Assembly: GCA_030867875.1 (NCBI GenBank)
Contig: JAOWCC010001589.1
Location: 148,215,745-148,279,744, forward strand
Direction of reading: 5' to 3'
Length of the DNA: 64,000 nucleotides
Source: Actinernus sp. WN-2022
Lineage: Eukaryota > Cnidaria > Anthozoa > Actiniaria > Actinernidae
Under the pieces are notes generated by a model. It was given only the letters and a program-made list of their open reading frames with translations, was not told where the DNA came from and searched no databases. Shown piece after piece: positions 44,001-56,000 of the stretch (position 1 is its first letter; each line of letters starts with the position of its first letter). Made by a program: the position numbers and the translations under genes.

Positions 44001-47000
44001 GTTGTGGACTGGAAACTTACTTTCACAGCTTAATATTTATGTCGATTGGTCAGAAGGATATCTTGTTTAGATGCTATGGTCCTTTCGGCATCGGGAAATT
44101 TTGAAACTGCAGTTTTCGTACAGTATTTCAAGCTATGCTGTAGCGCGAGTTCAGTAGTCACAAATGTCCGTGAAACTAATAGCACGTTCATTATTATCAG
44201 TTTGCTCTATGTATTCAATAATTACTTATGGAGCTTCATATGTATGTCGATTGGTCACAAGGATTTCCTCTTTCAGTTTTCCCCATTAGTTTGGACATTA
44301 GGGATTTATTCTTGGAAAACTGCCATATCATTTATAATATGACTTGAAAAATTGCCATCTGTTTCGTGAACTCTACTGGACATCTAAACCCTCTTCGCTT
44401 CTGGTTGGAATGCCAAAAAGCTTCCAATTGCTTGCATTTTTCGGCTGCTGCATTCAGAGTACTCAGTGGCCGTTTTCCCTGCCGGTAAGCATCACTTATG
44501 CTTTTTTGTTTTACTTGTGTTGCAGTCAGCAACAACTAATTTTGAATTTATAAACAATAACTAAAACTTATTTAAGCACATCTTACATTTCCATAAATGA
44601 CCAAAGGAGGCAAGGGTGAGTTCAAAAAGAACACTGATGGAAGTCGATTTAATAATAATAATAATATTAAATTTATATTGCGTGCATTACATGTGAATAT
44701 GTTCATGCGTGCATTACATATATGTCTAAATAAATATATACAAACTATAGATCAAAGGCTAGTTTAAACAAGTAAGTCTTACCGTATTTGACCGCGTACA
44801 AGCCGCACCCTGCGTATAAGCCGCACCCCCACTTTTTGGTTTCAATCTAACCTCTAGTTCAAATTGAAAACTTAAAATGAAATATACCGCGTACATGTAT
44901 AAGGCGCACCCCGAGTTTAAAACATCACAGCAAAAAAATTTATCTGAGTTTCTCTCAAAACTTGAAACAACTGATTCTTTTTATCTAAAATACAAATGTT
45001 GTTAAAATAAACTCCTCGAAACTTGGCCCGACTGTACTGCAATCACACTTTGTCTTCATCGAACGCAGCTGCCATTCGTGTGATCTAATTCTAAGGCCCG
45101 TTTCAAACGTTGTGCTATCGCCGTGTCGAATTCAAAACAAAGTTTATTCTGACACTTTAGATTTGTAACAGTTATTGCTGTAACAGTTATTGCTGTAACA
45201 GTTATCGCTGCTGTGGTATCAAGTTGATTTATAGTATAAAGTGCGACTTCAGTTCGACATGTGAAATTCTACATGACTTTTTGCTAAAGTGTAATTCAAA
45301 CTATCAAATTCACAAAGAATGTTCAAGGAAAATGCTTACCTGTTATACTATAATAATCGTTTTCATCGGTTTTATACGTGGTTTAAGATAGATATACATG
45401 GTCCAAAAAAGGCTCGGTAAGTTTCAGAATGTTTGGCTTTATACTGAGCGCGCAAATGTGAGCCGATCGTAATATGCTAATTTACATCTCTTGTGCATTT
45501 GTTGACGTCGTGAATTGACGTAGATTCAGAATTCTCATTCGATCCTGCTCAGTTAAGCTTGGTAGAATATTCAAAACATGTCTCTGTTGAACAAGTTTTA
45601 TAAAATGTTTTAAAAGTTATGTTTTTTAGATTGTTAGGATCTTAAAACTATTCTACTGTAAAGCAATTAAAACATGAGGTTAAGACGAGATTGCACCATT
45701 CTTGCGAGTCATGTCGGTTTCTGTCTCCCGGTACTGCGTAGTCTCGTGGGAAAATTTCTCTGGAACATAAAAATGTCACAGTATCGGATTTATTGATCAC
45801 AAGTCAAATCAAACAAACTCAAAGAAATAAGCATTCTGTCTTATGGAACAATGTCCTTAGACAAAAGCTTACGGATTAACACGGTTTTCCGTCTTAGGGA
45901 ACAGGTCTTTAGAAGGCAGTGAAGCGTTCGGATCAAAACTTAAAGACATACATGTAGTGTAATAACATGATTCATTTGATGGGAAATTTTGGCTAATTAT
46001 TTTATTTTACTCGAACTTAAATCTGAAAAAGCCCGCTTATAAGCCGCACCCGGACTTCAGGGAGGATTTTTTTACTTTTTTCCAAAATGAAAACGAAAAT
46101 ACCCCGTGGCTTATACGCGGTCAAATACGGTAAGTTGAGATTTAAAGCTTGGCAGGTTACTTACATTACGTAGTTCAGAGGGTAATTTGTTCCACAGCTT
46201 AGGTGCGGCAGCCTGAACGATCACCAAGTGTGATTTTAGACTTGGCGCTTGCCGGCACCAAACGCAGAGCATAGGTTGTATCCAGTAGGAGTAGATATAT
46301 ATACAAGTTCAGATAAATACAAGGGTGCTAGGCCATACTGTATAAACGTTTAAACGTAATAATCAAAATCTTAAACTGAATATGATATACAACAGGTAGC
46401 CAATGAAGATCAGTGAGTACAGGTGTGATATGGCAAAAGCGTGGTACATTCATAACAAGTCGAGCTGCAGCGTTCTGTACACGTTGAAGTTTAGCTATGT
46501 GAGATTTAGGGAGGCCGTATAGTAAACTGTTACAGTAATCGATCTTGCTAGTAATGAAAGCGTGTACAAGTAGTTTAGTAGTTTCGCATGAAATATATTT
46601 TCTAATGCAGCGTATGTTGTGTAGATGGTATAAAGAGGAACTACATATCTTATTTATATGGTGTACCATGCTTAAATTTGAGTCAAACCAGGCTCCGAGA
46701 TTCTTCACAGCACTCGTTGATGGCTTGACCAACAAGCTACCTACTTTTACCTGTGCTAATGTAACTTTCTCGAGTTGTTTCCTAGTTCCGAATAACAAAA
46801 ATTCAGTTTTATCAGCATTAAGTTTATCAGTTAGCATCCAGTTTTGAATGTCTGAGATGCAAGATTCCATGGAAGAGAGTGCAGCAGCTTCATCGGTAGT
46901 ATTATCAGCGTTAAAGGATAAATAAAGCTGAGTATCGTCTGCATAACAGTGGACTTGTGGTAGGTGTCTATCGATGATGGTAAATAACCTGCTGGAGTAG

Positions 47001-50000
47001 ATAACATTGAAATAACAATGGTCCGAGGCAGCTTCCTTGTGGGACACCGAAGTCGAGCCCAAAGGGCTTAGACAACACTCCATCAACTTGAACCAATGCA
47101 GGGCCGCCTCCGATTTAAATATCGATATTTCACCGCAAACCAATCAAACTTCACAAAATGTGATAGGCAACTAGTCCCTGTAAAAACTAGTGTTGGTCTG
47201 CGTCGGCAGGGAAGATAAACACTGGTATGTAATCAACTAAAGTCGATTGAGGTACATGTATGCTAACCGCCGTGGAAAATGAGTAGCAGCTGACGTTTCG
47301 AGCATTAGCCCTTTGTCACTAAATGTGACCTTTATGGAACCACAATATTTATTAAACACAGACTGGATTGTGAAGGAATGTTACGAGAAGAAAACAAAAT
47401 AAAAAGGTTTTCAGGGCTCATTTTTGGATATCTCACGCGAACTTAAATCTGAAAAAGCCCGCGTACAAGCCGTACCCGGACTTTAGAGAAAAAAAAAACA
47501 CTCTTAGTCAAAATGGAATTGAAAAAACCCTGCGGCTTATAGGCGGTCTTTTACGGTATACAGTACCAACCAGAACTTAACTCAAGTTAAATGTTTGCTC
47601 GGGTTCACTTCAGTGAATGCGAAGTGAATGCAGGGTTCGCTTGAAGCAAACACTAATATGGGTCACTCGGGTGTGCTAGCGTTCGCTCAAGCGAACCCTC
47701 CACACTCTGAGCAAACCCAGGAAACTTTGAGTGAATGCTGGGATCTCTGAGCGAACCCTGCAAACTCTGAGCACAAACCAGCAAAAAGTGAATGTATATT
47801 TATTGAATGAACACAACCCAGCGAATGCAAGTAATCTTAGGAATAATTTGGAAGGGTTAAATGGAAAAGTGATGTGGGGCATTTTTAGATGAGAAAGCAA
47901 AATTATTTCCCACAGAAACAGCCAATAATTTTTCGCTTCATTCAGATGTCTATCATGGCCACTTTAGAATTAAGCCAAAGTGACCGTTTTATTTCAATCA
48001 TGAAAGTGTACATTTTTTGAAAACCAACTTCTGCAAAATTAGAAACAAGGAAAAAAACTTTTTAGAAAAATACAAAAAATAATTAGAAAATACTTTGTCC
48101 AAGTTCATAAATGCTTGTACTTGTTGCCAAACTTCTTAAAAAAAAAAGAAAAATCTTTTGTTGGAGTTCATAAACGCTCATACTTGAAGCAAAACTTTAT
48201 CAGATTGTCATAAAATCACAACTTTAATTTGATCGAATATGGTTACACCTTGCCTTGTCATTTCGTGTGTATGTTTTAACCTGCAGTCTCTAAATCACTC
48301 TAGAATTCTTCCGCTTTTATACCTCCATTAACTAACAACAATTCCAAGGAAACGCTTTCCTTTAATCGCTAGAGAAAGAAAGGTTTTCTGGCGAAACTGT
48401 ACTGCACAAGTAGGTCTGAGGTCCGCCATCTTGGATTTTCATTAACTAGTGCCAATCTCCCACGTGTAAAATTGCGAAGAATGCCTTGTTTAGATACATG
48501 CTAGCGTGTTTTGGAAGGTAAATAAGCTTAATCACGTTTAAATATTAACGAAATTCTAATATATTAGGTCTTTGGTATGTCTTAGAAGAGTTTTTGCTTT
48601 AATTCTTTCAAATTGTGGTTTTTTTTTCAATGATTATGCTTAAATTGCTATATTATATGATTGGATGCGATTATAATATATGCACCGTCGCATAATAAAA
48701 GCTTCATACAGGTTCATGGTGTGTAAATATATGTTAATGTTGGGCCTCCTTTCTAGGTGTTCCCGTACATAAGCCACACCCCCGATTTTGAATGAAAATT
48801 TTGGGTAAAAAGGTGCAGCTTATCTACGGGTCTTTACGGTATCACCAGAGAATTCCAAAACCAGACTCTTAATGGGTTTGGAAATTCTGTTCCTTGAATC
48901 GAATGGTGAAGTGATGATCAGAAGAAAATGTTAATTAGTCTAAGAAATTAACACAGCAAGTTAATAATAAACAGTTCTCAACATTTTCCTGCAAATGTTT
49001 ATAATGCAGCTTGAGAACAGTTTGCTGACACTATTTTCACCGATGAGAGCACAGTTGAAGCTCACTACTACACAATGAAGAAATTTAGAGAAGTTGGGGA
49101 AGTGAATAAATAAAGGTATCAGGTAGATTAAAACGAAAACACTCTTTGAAGAAAGCCGACCTGGGAACGGAAGTGGCAATCACGACATGAAAGTGAGGCC
49201 AAAACTGTCATTCAATGTCTTAGCAAGCTCGGTAAATTATTTGAGTTTATAATTATTGTATAAAACAATAATAAAACTGCTCTAAAATCATCTAAGAGGT
49301 GCCTCAATGTGTCAAGGCAAAAGTTTGCAAAGTTGAGTCTTTGTTTTGACATTTCTTCAGCACATGCTTGGGTGCATAACTTTGTTTGCAAGCAGAACCC
49401 CAGACATTTTCATGAAGTAATGTGTTTTTCTAAACATTTTGAGCTAGAGCAAAATGTTAAACAGAACCTACATGTATTTAGACTATTAGTCCTTATTTTA
49501 CGCAAGTTTTAAGTCTTGATTCGCGTCTTTGGCTACATCAAAGTGTTGGATTCGCTCAGGTTCACTTGAGGGTTCGCTCAAGGACAAGGGTTTGCTTGAG
49601 GGTTCACTTGGGGTTTGCTTTTCCATGGGGATCACACGTGTTTGCTTAGAGCAAACTCAGGCAAACATTGAGCAAACCCTTGGGCACACCCTTGGTTTGC
49701 TTGGAAACGAACCCGAATGCACTGGAAGTTAGTTCTGGTCGATACTGTTAGTAGGGCTGCAGACTCTTTTGTAAGTTTTGTACTGACCGTGCTGTGAAAA
49801 GGGATTATATTTTATTTTAAAACAGTTCCATCCCTAATACTCCCTAGTGATGTGTGGGCTCATTCTTAGGTTTTGCAGAGAAAAATCTTAAGTCTATTGT
49901 ATTATTTGAGCAGCAGTGCAGTAGCATGACTGAAAATGCTAAAAACTAGTGTATTCTTTGGTTTACATGATTAGTAGTACAGACTTTGTAAATCACCGTT

Positions 50001-53000
50001 TATGATAACAGCTGGAACATGTTGTTCAAATTTATGTCTCCAAGAAACTTGGAAGAAAGTTTTGTAATATTATTCAAGATCAATAATCAAAGCGAAGTCA
50101 CAAAGTTGATCACTCTCCTTAGTGGAATGTGCCACTAATTTAAACATCATCAACTGTAATTGCAACATCAACATACACGACTTTCATAATGGCCGCCTCC
50201 TAATTTGCATATGTGATTTCCCGTTTGGGTAGTTTATCCACACGTATAGAAAATATGAACATTACCATGTGAAAGAGCATGTCGACATTAGTGAACTTGT
50301 GAAAGTTGAGTGCTGTAGCTTTTAAAGCAATGAAGTTACAGCCAGTTGAAATTAGAGAGATTTGTATGAGAAAAACAACTGAGGCCTTTATAGCCTCTCT
50401 TTCATATTTTTCTGCATTACAAATGCTTATAGCTCAACAGCAATTTTCCACATTGCTATAAAACTCAAAACTATTACTAGTTATAATGTGATCTTTCATG
50501 TGGTAGCATTAGTTTCCCGCTACAGATTGATCTTCCAAATTATGCAAATTAGGAGGCGGCCATTATGAAAGTCGTGTATGGTTCGCACGGGCCTTGAAAA
50601 GCCCTTGCATTTTGGCAGATTAGGTTTTATCCTTGAAAAGTCCTTGATTTTTTACCAAAACTTCTTGGATTTTGTTGAAACCTCCTCATTTTTGCATCCA
50701 AAAGATCGTTAGAGCAGGACTGAAGGATTCATTGTGCAAACAAATCAAAGAAAGGGTCTTACATTGGGTCTAAATTGCGTACAATTTTGAAGTCATTAAA
50801 GTGTGAACCTGTAGAAAACAAGTCCTTAATTAAAGTCCTTGAAGAAAAAGTTCTGAATTTTGATTCGAGTATCAGACAAACCAGAGAATCCTAGTAAATC
50901 TAGAATCCGAACTGATTGTTGTAGATGTACTCAGCAAAATCTTTCTATTTCTATATCTTTAATTTGCAAAGGGGGTGAATCCATCACTGCAAATGAATAA
51001 AATAAAGAAATAAAGAAATAATTATATACATGTAATTAATTAATTAATAAACAACGATACTGTATGTCACGAAAAGAAAGTAGCAGGATTTGATTTAAAA
51101 GATTCTATGATAGGCTTATCAATAACTTTAGCCAGTAATGAGTTCCAGTCAGATACGGTTCTAGTTAGGAAACTATACTGTCTTGTACATTGTAGGTATT
51201 GCTTTTACTACTAATATTGATAAACTTCTGGGTATGATACTGTCTTGTCAATCTCTGTTTTGGGTTTAGATAGGGTGGAATTTCTAGAGCTATTTGATTA
51301 TTTACTGTTAATACTTAGCTATTTAATTATTTACTGCTTTACAATAGTTAGCAGTGCTTCCTTTCTTCTTTGTGCAAGGGTGGTCCATTGCAGTTCCTTT
51401 AGTTTTTTAGTCACTGATCCTGGTCATAGCAGCATTTAGTAAAACATGCAGCATGCCTCTGTACTCCTTCAATATCGTTAATCTGTTTTTGTGTTGCACA
51501 AAGAGCGTTTATGTTACTGACAGTTGCCAGGACACATTTAGTTTAACCAAGAATGGATGCTTAAAAACTAGCTCATTTGAGGGCAGCAATCTCTATTATT
51601 AAGTAGTGTAATTTATGTTAGTTGAGGTACGAAATTCACAGAAATGAATATTTTGCTGGCACGGAACAGAAGCCTGGGGAGAGTAGTGCTGAGAATTATG
51701 GGTAATGTAGTGTGCCATAAGTACATGTAGGTGACTGTTAAGAGGTTGAATTCATTCTAGGTCAGCCTTGCTACCTTGCTTCATTTTTTTTTTTTTTAAA
51801 TGATTGGATCGAGAAGCCGGAGGCATAACGAACATTAAGGGAAACCATTCTGGCTAGGTTAGAATCGTCCGAGTCTAATTTAAATCGGCATAAGATTGTA
51901 TTTATCATATCGGACTAAATGTATTTAGATGACCTCAGCTCCCAGAGTTGGCGGCACTGCATTGGTGGGAGTATACGTTCCCGTTTAGTCCACACAGTAG
52001 TTTTGGGTTTTCATATCCGGCAGTGTCGCAATAATTAATAATAGTAATAAATAGAGAGCAAAAGTTGAAGAAAGAATGCCTGTAAGCTATTATGAGCAAT
52101 TATATGAATAAACGCTGTCGGGCTCGGCTGACCGACATACCCAAGTATCCTATATGACTGTGTGTGTCTGAATTGTGTAGTGGAGGCAAAATATGGTCCA
52201 GATAAGAACTGTAGTAGAATCTATTGTTCTGCAGGAATGAGCCCCCCCCCCCCATATAAGATTTTGCTTGAATATGCCTTAAGTGCTTTAGGAGGTATCT
52301 ACAGTTCAAACTACATCTCGAAAATAAAGTATTTGTTATGCCATTGGCTCTTTTTTCTGTGAAAACGCAGAGAAGCCACCATCCAGCCAATCGGATATAG
52401 AGAAAACAAAGGATTTTTCAATCGCAAATTTGAGAACTTTCCCCACACGCAATATTCTTCTAAATTAAACCATAGTTAGTTTGATCAAAAATAAATTCAA
52501 ACCACAAAAAATATCGAATGAAAATGTATTATTTCGATGGGTTTCTATTGAATTTATAAGTATCAACCAATGAAATTACGAGAAAGAATAATAGAAAATT
52601 AACATTCCTTGCCGTAGACACTACAGTTCTTATCTGGACCATCACTTAAACTGTTTCACTTGCATGCATGCCATAGCTTTACACTCGACTCTGCCAAATG
52701 TCACAAGTCATTTTGACAGGCAGCTGATCTGTAAAAAAACTGACCAATGGTATTTCCCGATGCTGGACTGATGAGAAATTCAAAACTTACAAAAGAGTTG
52801 TCAGTCCCTACTTATAGACCCAGTCATGTTGAACTATGTGTGCCATGTTAAACCATCTTGAACCATGTTTAGTCATATTGAACCATGTTTAGCCATATTG
52901 AACCATGTTTAGCCATCTTGAACCATGCTTAGCCATTCTAAAAATATAGAGGAATAGCAGCGACTTGCTAGCAGTCTATAAACATTGAAATGTGTTCCCC

Positions 53001-56000
53001 AATTTCAAAAAGTTGGTCATCAACTTTTCCCACTTTTCTGAGCCTGCTAACTACAAAACTACGTTGTACATTGCCACAGGTAGCCCAAGCCAGGGCTTGA
53101 ATATTTAACACAAACTGAGATTGGGATATCTGTGGTTTTGTGTTCACAATTGCATTATCATATTTGATCAATAAATTGTTGAGTCACTACTTCTCTCCCC
53201 TTTTCAAACATTTCTATGATCAAAATCGCTGAAGATTTCATCTTGCACTTCGGTTAACAATTTGGCAAGTGGAAGTACAATTGAATTGGTTGCCAACATA
53301 AAAAAAACCTGTCTCAATTTCGTGCTCTGATGTAAGTGGCCAATCCTTGACTGTGGTATTGCATATCCATTCACAGCTGATCAAATCAAAAGGACCAAAG
53401 AAGGAAGAGTAGACCTACAGTCCCCAGAATCAATATTAGCAAGTGTGCCTTTAAGGGTGAGCATGATTCATAGTTTTGCAAAATGAATACAGTTATTATT
53501 TAAGGTTACCATAGACCTTCGTGGCCTGTTTTCTCACAAAAAAAAAAATTCTGTCCTTGTGAAATTTATTACCATAAAGACCCGTAGATAAGCTGCACCC
53601 CAAGTTTTCAAGCTTGAATTTAGGGGGGGAAATCTTTTTGAAAAATCCCAAAAAAAATTTGGAACATCTTTTGTCCGAGTTCATAAATGCTTGTACTTGA
53701 AGCAAAACTTCATCAGATTGTCATAAATACATAATCGCAACTTTAATTCGATCGAATATGGTTACAACTTGCCTTGTCATTTCTTGTGTATATTTTAACC
53801 TGCAGTCTTTAAATCACTCCAGAATTCTTCCACTTTTATTCGACGAGACCCCATTAACTAACAACAATTCCAAGGAATCGCTTTCCTTTAATCGCTAGAG
53901 CAAGAAAGTTTTTCTGGCGAAACTATACTTGCACGAGTAGGTCTGAGGTCTGCCATCTTGGATTTTCATTAACTAGTGCCAATCTCCCACGTGTAAAATT
54001 GCAATGAATGCCTGGTTGTTTAGATGCATGCTTTGACAAGAGCTTTGAATCAGTGTGTTTTGGAAGGTAAATAAGCTTAATCACGTTTAAATATTCACGA
54101 AAAATTCTAATATATTAGGTCTAAGGTAGGTCTTAGAAGAGTTTTTGCTTTAATTCTTTCAAAGTGCATGTTTTTTTTTCAATGATTATGCTTAAATTGC
54201 TATATTACACGATCACATGCGATTTGAACCTGATTGTAATATACGCACTGTCGCATAATAAAAGCTTCATACAGGTTCATCGTTCGGTGAAACTAGCAAC
54301 GCAGTACAGTATGTAGGAATGTAAACCCAGGTAATACAAACCATTTCATTGCCCGCAAATTCTAGGTTCATTAACAACAACCCCAGGGGTCATGTGTTTC
54401 ATTGGCTTGTTGGGTTAACATGTTGACAGAACTTCCGAAGCTAAAAAGTCTTACTTCATTTACTTGCTTATTCCCTATCTTTGAGTGAATTATACATGTC
54501 TTAATAATTATCAGATCCTTGCGAAACTTGCCCAAAAGATACATATACTATCAAGGAACCAAAGTGTGTCGGGCATTAGCGATATTTTCATTATTTCTTT
54601 TTTTATATGGCTTAGCGTCATATAGTTTGGAAGATTTTCAGACCTCAAACTTCAAGAAGGATTTGCATACAAACAAAGTAAAATATTAAAAATCTGCTGA
54701 TTGACATTGTGCAATTGAATGGATCGTACGCCCCAACACGTACGCGCATATTTCACTGATCTAAACCTTGTTGTTTTGCCTTTGTAGGCTTAGTGCTGCT
54801 TTCCAGTGAAATCTTTATTTAAAACAGTACTTCCAACAGATACCTTGTTTCATAAGCTTTACAGTGATGTATAGGTTTTATGTTGTTTCCTTTAAAGCAT
54901 AGCGCATATATATTTTTTAATGAGAGGCACCCGCAAAGGTCTATGGTAACCTTAAAGTGTCTACAAATCGAAAATTAAGTTGATCTCATTTGAAAATCCT
55001 TTCGAAATGACGAAGGGTAACTTGTTTTCCGTTTGTCAATATCTCATCTCGTTCCAGAAATATTCAGGTTTTTGATATGTAAATGAATGAACTGTGTCAT
55101 CATAAGATTGACACAGCCTGGAGAAAAATCACAAACTTCAAATAGTGGGTAAAACAATTGAAACTTTGCACATGTGTGGTACTAAGGAAAATACACATCA
55201 CTGTGCTAATTATGACATTGCCATGGAAACACTATTGGCCCCAGGCTTCTCCCATGAGGAAATCAAATTTCCTTATTTCTCCTTTGTTAAACATAATTTA
55301 TTGCTGTGGACACATCAGAAGACTTGAAGTAATGTAGGCATTGTACATTTATGTGAGTGGTTTAAGCAAATTATTTACTATGACGGAAACAAAAGTTGTA
55401 ATTTTACTCAAGGTAAAAGGGGCCAAGAGTGTTTCCATAGCAATATCATAATCTTCAGTGATGTGTATTTTCTTTAGTACCGCACATGTACTACTCTTCC
55501 CAGTAAACTGCGACACCCCAAATTTTTTTTACGTGATGTGAATATTCTGTACCACGGATTACTGTTTGGCATACCGCTGGGTAGATTTTTTGGGGGCAGC
55601 AGCCAGTATGATTATAGACAAGTTTTGACTGCCTTGTTGATTTCAAAGTCTATAAATCGCTGGGAAAAAATTGCTTTTCGCTCTTCTTTTAAGTTCTGGA
55701 GTTTATTACTAAACGTATTTGAAGAACCACATAACGTGGCTTAACTTTTAAGGTAAATGGAAGAAGAAAAAAATAAGATCTCATAGTCAGTCGTTCTGCG
55801 GTTTTGAAATGTCAAAATTGTCTACAATGTGTCATTCTACTGTCTACCACGAGGCATTCTTTGTCTACAATGTAAAACAACGTGTCGCTTTTCTCATGCC
55901 GCCACACAAAAATCTCTACTGGCGGTATGCCAAACACTGACCACATGGTACAGACCATTCACATCACAGGGGCTGTAAAAAAAACTTGGGGTGTTGCAGT

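Larger units (their letters stand above)
42493..47556. mobile_element. TA-flanked inverted-repeat element (AAAGACCGCC termini) containing later insertions
   Basis: CCATAAAAGACCGCCAATAA (42493) and GGCTTATAGGCGGTCTTTTA with CGG (to 47556) are imperfect mirrors, each bordered by TA. Subterminal AAGCCGCACCCC blocks are typical of the family also seen at 44782-46130, 48755-48838 and 53569. The content includes a LINE (44650-47143) and a Penelope fragment, so the original element must have been much shorter. Confidence 0.6.
42374..52978. mobile_element. Inverted termini (TAGACTGCTAGCAAGTC) enclosing 10.6 kb of nested elements
   Basis: TAGACTGCTAGCAAGTC at 42374 and GACTTGCTAGCAGTCTA ending 52978 are exact mirrors; inwards the sides keep pairing (TATTCC/GGAATA, TTTAGAATGGCTAAACATGG against its mirror) and the right side has five or so 20-bp TTGAACCATGTTTAGCCATA repeats. 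They may be the ends of one large element later filled with others, or two separate copies facing each other. No target duplication was recognised. Confidence 0.55.
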
